28,190 nucleotides of DNA, from positions 1 to 28,190 of the forward strand of contig JAWBOW010000006.1 of NCBI GenBank assembly GCA_038825775.1, given 5' to 3'. Within the stretch, counting starts at the first letter, position 1. Each line of letters opens with the position of its first letter. Below the pieces are notes generated by a model, which made no database searches, had not been told where the DNA came from, and worked only from the letters and a program-made list of their open reading frames with translations. Of this stretch, positions 1 through 7,221 are shown piece after piece. The position numbers and the translations under genes are program-made. The stretch comes from JAWBOW01 sp038825775. Lineage in GTDB: Archaea; Nanobdellota; Nanobdellia; Woesearchaeales; WAPY01.

Positions 1-71
1 CAGAAATTCACAAAAATCTAAAGGAGAATCTTGCAAATGGAATATTACTAGCAGGAGGATTTGAATTGTGA
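1..71 (+). CDS. 3' end of an unidentified protein gene
   Basis: The window opens inside what looks like the last 22 codons of a gene: the frame beginning at base 3 is open to a TGA at 69-71, and its end reads as ordinary protein (ending NGILLAGGFEL). The other two forward frames stop at 19-21 or give unlikely protein. Nothing in so short a tail identifies the product. A GGAGG motif at 54-58 lies inside this tail and could serve a GTG at 68 that overlaps the stop, but the following frame closes after 22 codons. Confidence 0.4.
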   Translation, partial: EIHKNLKENLANGILLAGGFEL

Positions 72-109
72 AAAGTTTAAAAGAGTTTATTAAAGAAGGG
101 ATAGTTAAG

Positions 110-149
110 ATGTTAATTTTATTTAACATATGTTAAAAATATTTAACAT
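110..149. promoter_or_regulatory. Two tandem copies of a 20-base palindrome
   Basis: The pattern ATGTTAA-N6-TTAACAT occurs twice back to back, at 110-129 and 130-149, with identical outer 7-base arms and different central six bases. The junction of the two copies also forms a perfect 16-base palindrome at 122-137. It could be a pair of sites for a dimeric regulator two helical turns apart, or paired AT-rich hairpins ending the upstream transcript, since a T-rich stretch follows the second copy. The next promoter to the right is about 175 bases away. Confidence 0.5.
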
Positions 150-325
150 TTATTTTATTTCTGTTCTTTTTAACTAAAAAATTTGAAGTAGAAAATTTAT
201 TAAAGCTGACTAATTCCTAATATTAAAAAGAGAACACAAATCAATAAAACTAATATAATACTGACTTAAAATCAAATTCAAATTATAAATTTTCAATCCT
301 TATAGAATTAATCCTTACAGAAACC

Positions 326-333
326 TTTAAATA
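326..333 (+). promoter_or_regulatory. Archaeal TATA box for the gene at 358
   Basis: TTTAAATA lies 32 bases before the ATG at 358 and there is no Shine-Dalgarno sequence in between. This spacing predicts transcription starting at or next to the start codon, giving a leaderless mRNA. Confidence 0.6.
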
Positions 334-357
334 AAACTTTTTAATGCTTTTATTTTC

Positions 358-1068
358 ATGACTATAGAGTTAAAAATTAATAATGTTTTTGATGAATTAA
401 ACCTGTATTTAACATCAAACAAGTTAAAGCCAGCTTCTATTATTGATTTGGATGTTTATATAAGTGTGGATAGCAAGGAAAAACTAAACGAAGAAATTTC
501 TAATTTGGAATTAAGAATTAACAAGTTCTTTAAGAATCAAAATGTTGTTTATTCAATAAAAAATTACTACAAACTAAAAGAAAATTTTGAGGAAAAATCA
601 GATGAGGGAGTTTATCACAAAAGATTAGAATTTTATGTTGCTAAAGATTATTTTTCATTAAAGAGGTTGTTAAGAGCTAGAAGTGATGAGGAAAAAGGAA
701 TAGCATTGGGTTATCCTATGAAGTCAGTGATTTATTTTTCAAAAAATATTGATGGTGAGGTTAGAAATTGGAATTATTTTGTTGTTTCAATTGCAAAAGC
801 AAAAAAGGCAGGAATAGAAATTCCAAGATGGTTGGCTTATATTAGTTTTATTCCTGATAACTTGGACTTTTTAAATAAGAATGTTTCTTACGAAGCAAGA
901 ATTTTAGGAAAAAAATACAGGAGATTTGTTAAAAAGAATAATCCAGAACTTGCAAAGAGGGTTGAAGAGTGTTTTTTTAGTATGGTGCTTCCTGATTCTT
1001 GGGAAAAGGATTCAGAAGGAAATTATGTTCTTTGTTATAAGATAAATGATGGCTGTTTTAAAATTTAA
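358..1068 (+). CDS. Hypothetical protein with a GYPxxxVxxF motif
   Basis: A 236-residue soluble protein without signal peptide or membrane segments. The first hundred residues are charged and helical. A motif LGYPMKSVIYF follows near residues 118-128. It loosely recalls the LGYPxxxVxxF signature of the DUF483 family of uncharacterised archaeal proteins, but I cannot confirm membership. The last part is basic, with a KKYRRFVKKNNPEL segment, then an acidic end. The ATG at 358 is supported by a TATA box 32 bases upstream, implying a leaderless mRNA. It converges on porB with only ten bases between the stops, so the two transcripts probably overlap at their ends. No function can be given. Confidence 0.75.
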   Translation: MTIELKINNVFDELNLYLTSNKLKPASIIDLDVYISVDSKEKLNEEISNLELRINKFFKNQNVVYSIKNYYKLKENFEEKSDEGVYHKRLEFYVAKDYFSLKRLLRARSDEEKGIALGYPMKSVIYFSKNIDGEVRNWNYFVVSIAKAKKAGIEIPRWLAYISFIPDNLDFLNKNVSYEARILGKKYRRFVKKNNPELAKRVEECFFSMVLPDSWEKDSEGNYVLCYKINDGCFKI

Positions 1069-1078
1069 AATTTATTAT

Positions 1079-2005
1079 TTATTTATTACACATCTTCTTA
1101 AGAAATTCCCAACGCTTGTCAACTTCTTCTTGAGCCCTTTTTAAAACCCACTCATTTTCTGGAGTGAATAAATGCTTAAACCTCTTTTGTAGTTTCATAA
1201 ACTCAACAACTGGTTTTTTATTTTCTCCAGGATCATAATTCAAAATCCACTCATCATTCTTTACTTCATATAAAGGCCAAAAGCATGTTTCAACAGCTAA
1301 CTTAGAAATCTCAACTGTTTTTGAACTATCATAACCCCAACCAAGAACACAAGGGCTTAAAACATTAATAAAAGTTGGGCCTTCTGTTTCCAAAGCAGTT
1401 TTGACCTTTGTTAAGAAATCATTTAGGTTGTGTATTGATGCTTGAGCAACATATGGAATGTGGTGAGCAGCCATTATTGCTGTTAAGTCCTTCCTAAACT
1501 CTAACTTTCCAGGCCTTACTTTGCCAGAAGGATCTGTTGTTGTAGTTGCTCCAACAGGAGTTGCAGAACTCCTCTGTATTCCAGTATTCATATAGCCCTC
1601 ATTGTCATAACAAACATACAAGAAATTATGACCACGCTCAACAGCACCGCTCAAACTTTGAAGTCCAATATCATAAGTTCCACCATCACCGCCAATAGCA
1701 ACAAACTTTATTGTTTTGTTAATCTTACCTTTTTTCTTTAAAGCCCTATAGGCAGTTTCAACTCCAGAAATAGTAGCTGCAACATTTTCAAAAGCATTAT
1801 GAATCCAAGGAACCTTCCAAGAAGTGTAAGGATAAATTGTTGTTGAGACCTCTAAACAACCAGTTGCTGTTCCAACAACAACATCATAATCAGAAGCAGC
1901 TAACAAAACTAGTTTTGAAACTATTGGAGCCGCACATCCAGGACATAATCTATGCCCAGGAGCAAGCTTTATTTCTTTATTCCCAAAAGATTTTAAATCA
2001 ACCAT
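1079..2005 (-). CDS. porB: Pyruvate:ferredoxin oxidoreductase, beta subunit
   Basis: This is the thiamine-diphosphate-binding subunit of the four-subunit archaeal enzyme that oxidises pyruvate to acetyl-CoA and CO2 while reducing ferredoxin in the cytoplasm. The 308-residue length fits PorB. A GDGG motif at 106-109 followed by YDN near 133-135 is the thiamine diphosphate/Mg2+ motif. Cysteines 21, 24, 50 and 219 match the four ligands of the proximal 4Fe-4S cluster (CPGC, ATGC, SPC). A related 2-oxoacid oxidoreductase is possible, but the set of porG, porD, porA and porB and the PorA sequence favour pyruvate. It is the last gene of the operon, 26 bases after porA. The subunit assignment is firm; the exact substrate is inferred. 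Confidence 0.95.
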   Translation of the reverse strand: MVDLKSFGNKEIKLAPGHRLCPGCAAPIVSKLVLLAASDYDVVVGTATGCLEVSTTIYPYTSWKVPWIHNAFENVAATISGVETAYRALKKKGKINKTIKFVAIGGDGGTYDIGLQSLSGAVERGHNFLYVCYDNEGYMNTGIQRSSATPVGATTTTDPSGKVRPGKLEFRKDLTAIMAAHHIPYVAQASIHNLNDFLTKVKTALETEGPTFINVLSPCVLGWGYDSSKTVEISKLAVETCFWPLYEVKNDEWILNYDPGENKKPVVEFMKLQKRFKHLFTPENEWVLKRAQEEVDKRWEFLKKMCNK

Positions 2006-2031
2006 TTTAAATCACTTTTTATTAATATTTT

Positions 2032-3231
2032 TTAATCCCTAACTCCTAAGTATTGAACTTGTTTTATTTTTTTGCCTTTGTTTAATTTTATCATGTCATC
2101 AAAAACTTTTTTAATCATTTCTTCTGTAAGTTCTCTTCCTCCCAAACCATAAATATAATTTATTATCTTTGGTTTTTTTGGTTGTTCATAAAAAGCACTT
2201 CTTACATCATTGAACAAAACACCACCATAACTTCCAAAAGCAATAGCCCTGTCCAAAATAGCAACAACCTTTGCGTTTTTTAATTTTTTAACAACTTCTT
2301 CGTTCATAAAAGGTCTGAAAACCCTAACACTCAAAACTCCTGCTTTTACCCCTTTATCTCTAAACCTGTCAGCAACTTCCATTGCAGTTCCAACACTTGA
2401 ATTCATTGTTAAAATTATAAAATCAGCATCACTAGTTTTATAACCTTCAAAATAATCATACTTTCTACCACTTATCTTTGAAAATTCCTCAAATATTCTT
2501 TTTATTACTATTTTTGATTTTTCCATTGCTTCTGCTTGTTGTCTTTTATGCTCAAAATAATAGTCAAACAAATCAAGAGGGCCTATTGTTATTGGTTTTT
2601 CAGTGTTTAACAAGTTGTATTTTGGTTTATACTCGCCAATGAAATTCTTAACTGTCTGATCATCTAAAGTATAAAGGGTTTCAACAGAATGGCTTGTTAT
2701 AAAACCGTCTTGCAAAACCATTACCGGAAGCATTACTTCCTTATGCTCTCCAATTCTGACAGCCATTATTGTGTTATCATAAACATCCTGTGCATTAACG
2801 CTTGCTAGCATTATCCAACCAGAATCCCTAACAAGCATTGCATCAGAATGATCTCCGTGAATATTTATTGGTCCTGATAAAGCCCTATTAACTAGATTCA
2901 TAACAATTGGTAATCTTAGAGAGGAAGCAATATAAACGATTTCTACCATTAATGCTAGACCATTTGCAGAGGTCGCAGTCATCGTTCTTGCTCCAGAAGC
3001 TGCAGAGCCAATGCAAGCACTCATTGCAGAATGTTCTGACTCAACCCTTATCATTTCAGTATCTACTAAACCATCATTTACAAACTCCGAGAACTTCATA
3101 GCTATTGGGGTTTGAGGTGTTATTGGATAAACAGCAACAACATCAGGATTTATTTGTCTCATTGCCTCAGCAACAGCGTGTGCTCCTGAAAGTGCTTTTC
3201 TAATCCTAATTAATGATTTTTTCTCTTTCAT
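2032..3231 (-). CDS. porA: Pyruvate:ferredoxin oxidoreductase, alpha subunit
   Basis: This subunit forms the pyruvate- and CoA-handling part of the enzyme with PorB. The 399 residues match the usual PorA length. The N-terminal region carries YPITPQTP at 35-42 and ESEHSAMSA from 64, followed by a GARTMTATSANGL stretch at 80-92, all hallmarks of the alpha-subunit pyrimidine domain. The C-terminal third contains the transketolase C-terminal-like region. The ATG is preceded on the coding strand by a weak GTGGT element and, about 50-60 bases upstream, by a TTTATAAAA run that could be a separate promoter. It is parted from porD by an unusual 352-base non-coding stretch. Confidence 0.95.
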   Translation of the reverse strand: MKEKKSLIRIRKALSGAHAVAEAMRQINPDVVAVYPITPQTPIAMKFSEFVNDGLVDTEMIRVESEHSAMSACIGSAASGARTMTATSANGLALMVEIVYIASSLRLPIVMNLVNRALSGPINIHGDHSDAMLVRDSGWIMLASVNAQDVYDNTIMAVRIGEHKEVMLPVMVLQDGFITSHSVETLYTLDDQTVKNFIGEYKPKYNLLNTEKPITIGPLDLFDYYFEHKRQQAEAMEKSKIVIKRIFEEFSKISGRKYDYFEGYKTSDADFIILTMNSSVGTAMEVADRFRDKGVKAGVLSVRVFRPFMNEEVVKKLKNAKVVAILDRAIAFGSYGGVLFNDVRSAFYEQPKKPKIINYIYGLGGRELTEEMIKKVFDDMIKLNKGKKIKQVQYLGVRD

Positions 3232-3583
3232 TTTAAAAGACCACTTTTTGTTTTTTTAGATTAAAAATTTTTAATTTTTTTATAAAAACTTGTTTTAATT
3301 TGACCAGTTTTTGCTGTTCTAATTTTTTAAATGATTTTTTAATATTAATCTTAATCTTATTTTAACTTTGAAACTTTTTATTCTGGTTTTTCTGTAAATT
3401 TTTTGATTAAATATTCTGAAATTTTCTTTTATTACTTTTTTATCTTATTATTTTTTTATTTTCATAAGATTCTTCTTATTTTGCATTTCTATTACTTGTT
3501 TTGTGCTTTTTGTTTTTTTGATTTTTTATTTTGTTTTTTTATTTACTTGCATTCAAATCATTATTTTTTTATTTCTTACTTTT
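3232..3583 (-). other. 352-base purine-rich non-coding gap inside the por operon
   Basis: This stretch lies between porD and porA, which are otherwise one operon. On the plus strand 3421-3600 has 122 T in 180 bases by direct count, so the transcript of this strand would be very A-rich. All three frames of the operon strand are broken by many stops, so I see no gene. A TTTATAAAA run on the minus strand at about 3280-3290 could be a promoter for porA. It may be a decayed coding segment, an A-rich leader or spacer, or an insertion remnant. Confidence 0.7.
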
Positions 3584-3958
3584 TTATTTCTCTTCTTTAC
3601 TCTTATCTTCTTTTTTAAAATCACTCTCAAGCTTCATTTCTATTGCTTTTACAGGGCAAACACTAGCACAAATTCCACAACCCTTACAATGCTCTAAATC
3701 AAAACCCCTTACCTTAAAAACAAATTTTTCATCATTTTCAAGCAGGATAGTTGATTCAGGACAATAAAGATAACACAGCATACAACCAATACACTTCTCA
3801 CTATTTATTACAGGCCTAAAAGTTCTCCAACTTCCTGTCTCATAATTTATAGAATTTCCAGCTTCTTCTATTACACCACCTATTGGAATTTCCTTCCAAG
3901 ATTTCAATTTTTTAGGTTTGTTCTTTTCAACTTTTTTCTTATATTTTTCCTTTTTCAT
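3584..3958 (-). CDS. porD: Pyruvate:ferredoxin oxidoreductase, delta (ferredoxin) subunit
   Basis: A 124-residue ferredoxin-type subunit that carries electrons from the PorB cluster to soluble ferredoxin. Two complete 4Fe-4S motifs are visible: cysteines 56, 59, 62 and 66 and cysteines 91, 94, 97 and 101, the second followed by the usual Pro-Val. The N-terminus has a lysine-rich extension of about 20 residues before the WKEIPIGGV segment that is typical of PorD. The C-terminus ends in a charged tail of Lys, Glu and Asp that runs into the A-rich spacer, so the tail may once have been longer. It begins three bases after the porG stop and is almost certainly cotranscribed with it. Confidence 0.93.
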   Translation of the reverse strand: MKKEKYKKKVEKNKPKKLKSWKEIPIGGVIEEAGNSINYETGSWRTFRPVINSEKCIGCMLCYLYCPESTILLENDEKFVFKVRGFDLEHCKGCGICASVCPVKAIEMKLESDFKKEDKSKEEK

Positions 3959-3961
3959 ATT

Positions 3962-4561
3962 TTAATCCTTAATCTCTTTTGTTTCTTTATACGCAATTTC
4001 AACTGCTTCTTGGTTCTTTTTTATAAGCTCCTCACTAAGTTTTGTTTTGAATTCCTCAACAACAACTTCTTTTATTACCTGAATATCAAATATCGGAACA
4101 ACTCTTGCAATTGCTCCAAGCATTGGAGTGTTAGGAATGTTTTTACCTATTGTTCTTAAAGCTATTCCTGAAGCGTCAACAGAGAAAATCCTTCCTTTAA
4201 AATCTTTTAATTTTGCTCTTAAATCTGGTTCTCTATAGTTTACTATTAGAATTCCATCTTTGGTTAGACCTTCTGTTACATTGATGCTTTCTATCAATGT
4301 CGGATCTAAAACAACAACCACATCAGGATTTGTTATTGAAGTGTGGGTTCTTATTTCTTTATTGCTTATCCTAACAAAACTCTTAACAGGGGCTCCTGTT
4401 CTTTCAGCACCATATTCTGGAAAAGCTTGTATGAAAAAATTTGATTTGAAAGCAACTGTTGCTAAAATTTCACCAGCACTCTTTGCTCCTAAACCTCCTC
4501 TGCCAATAAATTTTATTTCTAAAACTCCTTTTTTTCCAAAAATATTAGAATCTTTATTCAT
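3962..4561 (-). CDS. porG: Pyruvate:ferredoxin oxidoreductase, gamma subunit
   Basis: The gamma subunit of the four-subunit enzyme, 199 residues. The N-terminal GRGGLGA at 20-26 and the FPEYGAERTGAPV segment at 47-59 are signatures of the 2-oxoacid:ferredoxin oxidoreductase gamma domain (POR/KGOR gamma). NPDVVVVLDPTLI in the middle is also family-typical. It is the first gene of the por operon. A GAGGT element about ten bases before the ATG is a plausible ribosome-binding site, and a TATA box at 4613-4620 gives a short leader, in contrast with the leaderless genes nearby. Confidence 0.94.
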   Translation of the reverse strand: MNKDSNIFGKKGVLEIKFIGRGGLGAKSAGEILATVAFKSNFFIQAFPEYGAERTGAPVKSFVRISNKEIRTHTSITNPDVVVVLDPTLIESINVTEGLTKDGILIVNYREPDLRAKLKDFKGRIFSVDASGIALRTIGKNIPNTPMLGAIARVVPIFDIQVIKEVVVEEFKTKLSEELIKKNQEAVEIAYKETKEIKD

Positions 4562-4612
4562 GAATTATAAAACCTCTTTTTTCTTTTTTTTGTTATTATT
4601 AATCCAAATTAG

Positions 4613-4620
4613 TATTTAAA
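4613..4620 (-). promoter_or_regulatory. porG: TATA box of the por operon
   Basis: Reading on the minus strand this is TTTAAATA, 52-59 bases before the porG ATG. The expected start of transcription would leave a leader of roughly 25-30 bases containing a GAGGT ribosome-binding site. Confidence 0.55.
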
Positions 4621-4662
4621 TTTTTGTGTGTTGTTATTTTTTATCAATTTTTATTCATACTA

Positions 4663-5007
4663 CTAGGTGCAACCACAACTCATATGTCTTTTTCTAAATT
4701 GTTTTCTTCTTAATTTTATTATCTTAAAATTTCCCCCCTCAATTTTTATTGCTTTTCCATTAATAAGAGCATCTGCTATCTTTTTTCTTGCAGATAATAA
4801 AACCCTATTGAATGTTGGTTGTGAGATTTTCATTTTTTCAGCACATTCTTTTTGCTCAAGTCCTTCAAAATCTTTTAATCTTATTGCTTCAAGTTCCTCA
4901 ACATTCAAGTTAATCTCTTCAATAGAGTTCAAGCTTATTCCTGCTGGTTTAAAGTATGTTATCTCAGGATTAAAAGAAACACACCTGCACTTTTCAGGAC
5001 GCACCAT
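4663..5007 (-). CDS. DUF134 family predicted DNA-binding protein
   Basis: A 114-residue protein matching the UPF0251/DUF134 family: MVRPEKCRCV start, YFKPAG at 19-23, then LNVEELEAIRLKDFEGLEQ and a helix-turn-helix at about 50-82 (AEKMKISQPTFNRVLLSARKKIADAL), then IEGGNF. The family is known as predicted DNA-binding regulators, often beside DUF5320 genes and metal or Fe-S proteins. Two cysteine pairs stand out: C7 and C9 at the start and C111 and C113 in the last four residues (CGCT). They could bind a metal or cluster, which is inference. A TATA box at 5030-5037 lies 30 bases upstream of the ATG, so it probably has its own leaderless mRNA. It may act on the double operator at 5305-5341. Confidence 0.88.
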   Translation of the reverse strand: MVRPEKCRCVSFNPEITYFKPAGISLNSIEEINLNVEELEAIRLKDFEGLEQKECAEKMKISQPTFNRVLLSARKKIADALINGKAIKIEGGNFKIIKLRRKQFRKRHMSCGCT

Positions 5008-5029
5008 AATAAACCCTATTTTTTAAACA

Positions 5030-5037
5030 TTTATAAA
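5030..5037 (-). promoter_or_regulatory. TATA box for the DUF134 gene
   Basis: TTTATAAA begins 30 bases before the ATG at 5007 on the minus strand, with no ribosome-binding site between, predicting a leaderless mRNA. Confidence 0.55.
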
Positions 5038-5054
5038 TATTACTTATTTCTTAT

Positions 5055-5273
5055 TTAGTTTTTGATTTCATTTTGAATTTCTCCTATTGCTTTCTCTAAT
5101 AGTTTTTTGTAGTTTTCAACTCTCTTTATTTCTGCTTCTAAAAAACTCTTCCTTAAATCTTTGTCTTCAATGAAGTTTTCGTTGCAAAAGCACAAACCCA
5201 TCCTAAATCCAAAACCCCTACCAAGACCACAAGAACATAAACCTAAAGGTCCTGTTCCATCTCCACACGGCAT
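5055..5273 (-). CDS. DUF5320 family small protein, cysteine-rich
   Basis: A 72-residue protein. The MPxGDGTGPLG opening, the glycine-rich GLGRGFGFRMG stretch and the helical C-terminus (AEIKRVENYKKLLEKAIGEIQNEI, probably a coiled coil) match the DUF5320 family, whose role is unknown. In the usual family pattern the glycine-rich part has few cysteines; here there are five, C3, C13, C15, C28 and C30, forming two CxC pairs. The neighbouring DUF134 protein also has CxC pairs, so a shared metal-related role is possible. A very strong ribosome-binding site, GGAGGAGGTGA, lies just before the ATG, so translation is probably efficient. Its promoter overlaps two palindromic operators. Confidence 0.8.
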   Translation of the reverse strand: MPCGDGTGPLGLCSCGLGRGFGFRMGLCFCNENFIEDKDLRKSFLEAEIKRVENYKKLLEKAIGEIQNEIKN

Positions 5274-5304
5274 ATTCTCACCTCCTCCTAATCGTTTTTA
5301 TTTT

Positions 5305-5341
5305 TGAATAAATATTCATAATATTATGAATAAGTATTCAT
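5305..5341. promoter_or_regulatory. Two palindromic operators, TGAATAARTATTCA type
   Basis: TGAATAAATATTCA at 5305-5318 and ATGAATAAGTATTCAT at 5326-5341 share the half-site TGAATA and its complement, and their matching cores begin exactly 22 bases apart (5305 and 5327), about two helical turns. They sit directly downstream of the minus-strand TATA box of the DUF5320 gene, over the expected start of transcription, which is where an archaeal repressor would act. The nearby DUF134 protein is a candidate ligand; this is inference. Confidence 0.65.
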
Positions 5342-5345
5342 AACT

Positions 5346-5355
5346 TATATTTAAA
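5346..5355 (-). promoter_or_regulatory. TATA box for the DUF5320 gene
   Basis: On the minus strand this reads TTTAAATATA, about 75 bases before the ATG. The predicted start of transcription falls on the operators at 5305-5341, leaving a leader that holds the strong ribosome-binding site. Confidence 0.55.
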
Positions 5356-5396
5356 TATTTCGGTTTTTGTATTGCACAAAAGGATAAAAGACAAAA

Positions 5397-5406
5397 TTTA
5401 AAAATA
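5397..5406 (+). promoter_or_regulatory. TATA box for the DHH phosphoesterase gene
   Basis: TTTAAAAATA begins 31 bases before the ATG at 5428, with no ribosome-binding site, so the mRNA is probably leaderless. It is divergent from the DUF5320 promoter. Confidence 0.5.
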
Positions 5407-5427
5407 AAATTAGATTTTTTTGTTCAA

Positions 5428-6483
5428 ATGGCAATACTAAAAGAGGATTTAATAAAAATAAAGAACTTACTTGATGAAGCTTCAAGGCCCATATACTTTT
5501 TTGATGATGATCCTGATGGTTTAAGTAGTTTTCTATTATTCTATAGATACAAAAAAACTGGCAAGGGGATAGTGATAAAGTCAAGCCCTGTATTAGAAGA
5601 AAAGTATGCATCAAAGGTAAATGAATACTACGCAGATACTGTTTTTGTCTTGGACAAGCCAATAACCTCTCAAGAGTTTGTTGATGCTTGCCTTCCTGGG
5701 AAAGTTATAGTAATAGACCATCACGAACCAATAAAACTTAACAATGCTCTATACTTTAATCCAAGAATTGAGAATAATCTTGATAACAGGCCAGTTAGTT
5801 ATTGGTGTTATAGAGTTGTAAAGCAGGACTTATGGATAGCAATGACAGGAATGATTGGGGATTGGTTCTTGTCAAAAAAACTAAAGGAAAAATTATCAAA
5901 AGAATATCCTGAATTGTTGCCACGAGAAATAGAAAAACCAGAAGATGCTCTATATAAAACAAAACTTGGAACTCTAAGCAGAGTTTTCAGCTTTATACTC
6001 AAGGGGAAAACAACAGAGGTTATGAAAGCAGTTAAGATACTTACAAGGATTGAACATCCTAATGAAATTCTCAACCAAGAAACTCCTAGAGGAAAGTTTA
6101 TTTATAAAAAATACTTGAAAGTAAACAAAGAATACAATTCTCTTTTAAAACAAATACTAAAAAGAGACAAGAAAGAGGAAATAATAGTTTTTACATATCC
6201 TGGAAAAAAGATGAGCTTTACAGGAGAATTAAGCAACGAAATCCTCTATAGGTATCCAAACAAGATAAATATAATAGGGAGGGTTAAGAGTGGAGAAGTA
6301 AAGTGTAGTATCAGAGCCTCAAAGTATAATTTGCCAGAGATTATAAAGAAATCATTGGTGGGAGTTAGGGGTTATGGTGGTGGTCATTTACACGCTTGCG
6401 GAGCATCTATAAAAGAAGAAGATTTTCCATTATTTATAAAGAAATTCAAAGAAAATATACTGCTTTCTAAAAAAGAAAATTAA
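5428..6483 (+). CDS. DHH-DHHA1 phosphoesterase, RecJ-like
   Basis: A 351-residue member of the DHH superfamily. The N-terminal domain has FFDDDPDG at 24-31 (the first metal-binding aspartates), DHH at 97-99 and a further aspartate in GDW at 144-146. The C-terminal DHHA1 domain ends in GYGGGHLHACG at 315-325, the substrate-binding glycine-rich motif. Relatives include RecJ single-strand exonuclease, the archaeal GINS-associated nuclease (GAN) and oligoribonuclease/cyclic-dinucleotide phosphodiesterases. Length and two-domain layout fit the archaeal RecJ-like group, but the motifs alone do not fix whether DNA, short RNA or a cyclic dinucleotide is cleaved. It has its own predicted leaderless promoter. 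Confidence 0.88.
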   Translation: MAILKEDLIKIKNLLDEASRPIYFFDDDPDGLSSFLLFYRYKKTGKGIVIKSSPVLEEKYASKVNEYYADTVFVLDKPITSQEFVDACLPGKVIVIDHHEPIKLNNALYFNPRIENNLDNRPVSYWCYRVVKQDLWIAMTGMIGDWFLSKKLKEKLSKEYPELLPREIEKPEDALYKTKLGTLSRVFSFILKGKTTEVMKAVKILTRIEHPNEILNQETPRGKFIYKKYLKVNKEYNSLLKQILKRDKKEEIIVFTYPGKKMSFTGELSNEILYRYPNKINIIGRVKSGEVKCSIRASKYNLPEIIKKSLVGVRGYGGGHLHACGASIKEEDFPLFIKKFKENILLSKKEN

Positions 6484-6531
6484 CAATTTCTTATAAACAT
6501 TATTGTTTAAATTACCATTATTCTTAACATA

Positions 6532-6632
6532 TAAGAATTTATTGAGTAATTAATCCTATTAAATAGGAAGATAAAAACAATAAATTCTTAAAAAATAAGA
6601 AAGATTTAAATACTAAATCTTATTAAATAGGA
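6532..6632. promoter_or_regulatory. Nested inverted-repeat operator cluster before the HTH gene
   Basis: Several perfect symmetries lie within 100 bases. TAAGAATTTATTG (6532-6544) is the reverse complement of CAATAAATTCTTA (6578-6590). Inside that pair, TCCTATT-A-AATAGGA (6554-6568) is a 15-base palindrome. It recurs with one change as TCTTATTAAATAGGA at 6618-6632. AAGATTTA (6601-6608) pairs with TAAATCTT (6614-6621) across the TATA box. The TCCTATTAAATAGGA pair brackets the promoter and is a likely autoregulatory site for the adjacent DNA-binding protein. Confidence 0.65.
6605..6612 (+). promoter_or_regulatory. TATA box for the duplicated-HTH gene
   Basis: TTTAAATA, preceded by GAAAGA like the promoters at 9596 and 17404, lies 32 bases before the TTG at 6637. 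This spacing is the main support for the TTG start and a leaderless mRNA. Confidence 0.6.
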
Positions 6633-6636
6633 ATAA

Positions 6637-7221
6637 TTGCTTTTATTTTTGCAAGCAAACCAGCGGTGGTATAAAATAGATGTAAAAAAGGATTTTGGGG
6701 ACGAGGGAAAGCATTTCTTAGAAATCCTTAAACTTAGTGCTTTAATACTTAAACAAAAGTATAAATTCACGGATTCTGATATAATAAGATTTTTAAGTCC
6801 TAATCTTGAAATAAAAGAAGAAAAAGAACAAATTACAATTCCAATAGAAATCTTTTCTAAAAGATTAGGAATATTAGAAAGTGTTATAAAATACTTAAAA
6901 GAAAATAAAAATTTTAGAAATAATGAAATTTCAATCCTGTTAAAAAGATCTGAAAAAACAGTATGGAGTTCTTATAATTCATCATTAAAAAAACACCCTT
7001 CTAAATTTAAAAACATAAAAGATTCTAAAATAAAAATACCTCTAAACATTTTTTCAGACAATAAAATAGGAAATCTCGAAGCATTAGTTCTCTATCTCTA
7101 TAAAATTGGATTTTCAATAAATGAGATCTCCAACCTGCTTGATAGAAAATACAAAACAATCTACTCAACATTAAACAATGCTCTGAATAAAACCAAAAAT
7201 AAAAATGAAAGAAAAAAATAA
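6637..7221 (+). CDS. Putative regulator with two tandem helix-turn-helix repeats
   Basis: A 194-residue protein built around an internal duplication. Residues 68-119 and 134-184 share the order I-P-[IL]-x-I-F-S, a helix with LE[SA][VL][IV]xYL, then [NF]E-I-S-x-L-L-x-R-x-x-K-T-[VI] and an aromatic-containing last helix. The second half of each repeat resembles a sigma-region-4-like helix-turn-helix, so DNA binding is likely. The first 60 residues may hold a weaker third copy. The start is a TTG chosen by TATA spacing; another TTG at 6649 is possible. The gene overlaps the secreted-protein gene downstream by 17 bases, so the two are coupled. The flanking palindromes suggest autoregulation. I do not recognise a named family. 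Confidence 0.75.
   Translation: MLLFLQANQRWYKIDVKKDFGDEGKHFLEILKLSALILKQKYKFTDSDIIRFLSPNLEIKEEKEQITIPIEIFSKRLGILESVIKYLKENKNFRNNEISILLKRSEKTVWSSYNSSLKKHPSKFKNIKDSKIKIPLNIFSDNKIGNLEALVLYLYKIGFSINEISNLLDRKYKTIYSTLNNALNKTKNKNERKK

Noticed and set aside
68..136. Short GTG-started frame of 22 codons after the first gene
   Set aside because: It has a well-placed GGAGG, but it overlaps the tandem palindrome at 110-149 and ends after 22 codons. It could be a tiny gene or a remnant, but support is too thin.
3403..3767. Plus-strand Phe/Leu-rich frames near porD
   Set aside because: They come from T-rich DNA and from the antisense of porD; the hydrophobic translations are a composition effect.
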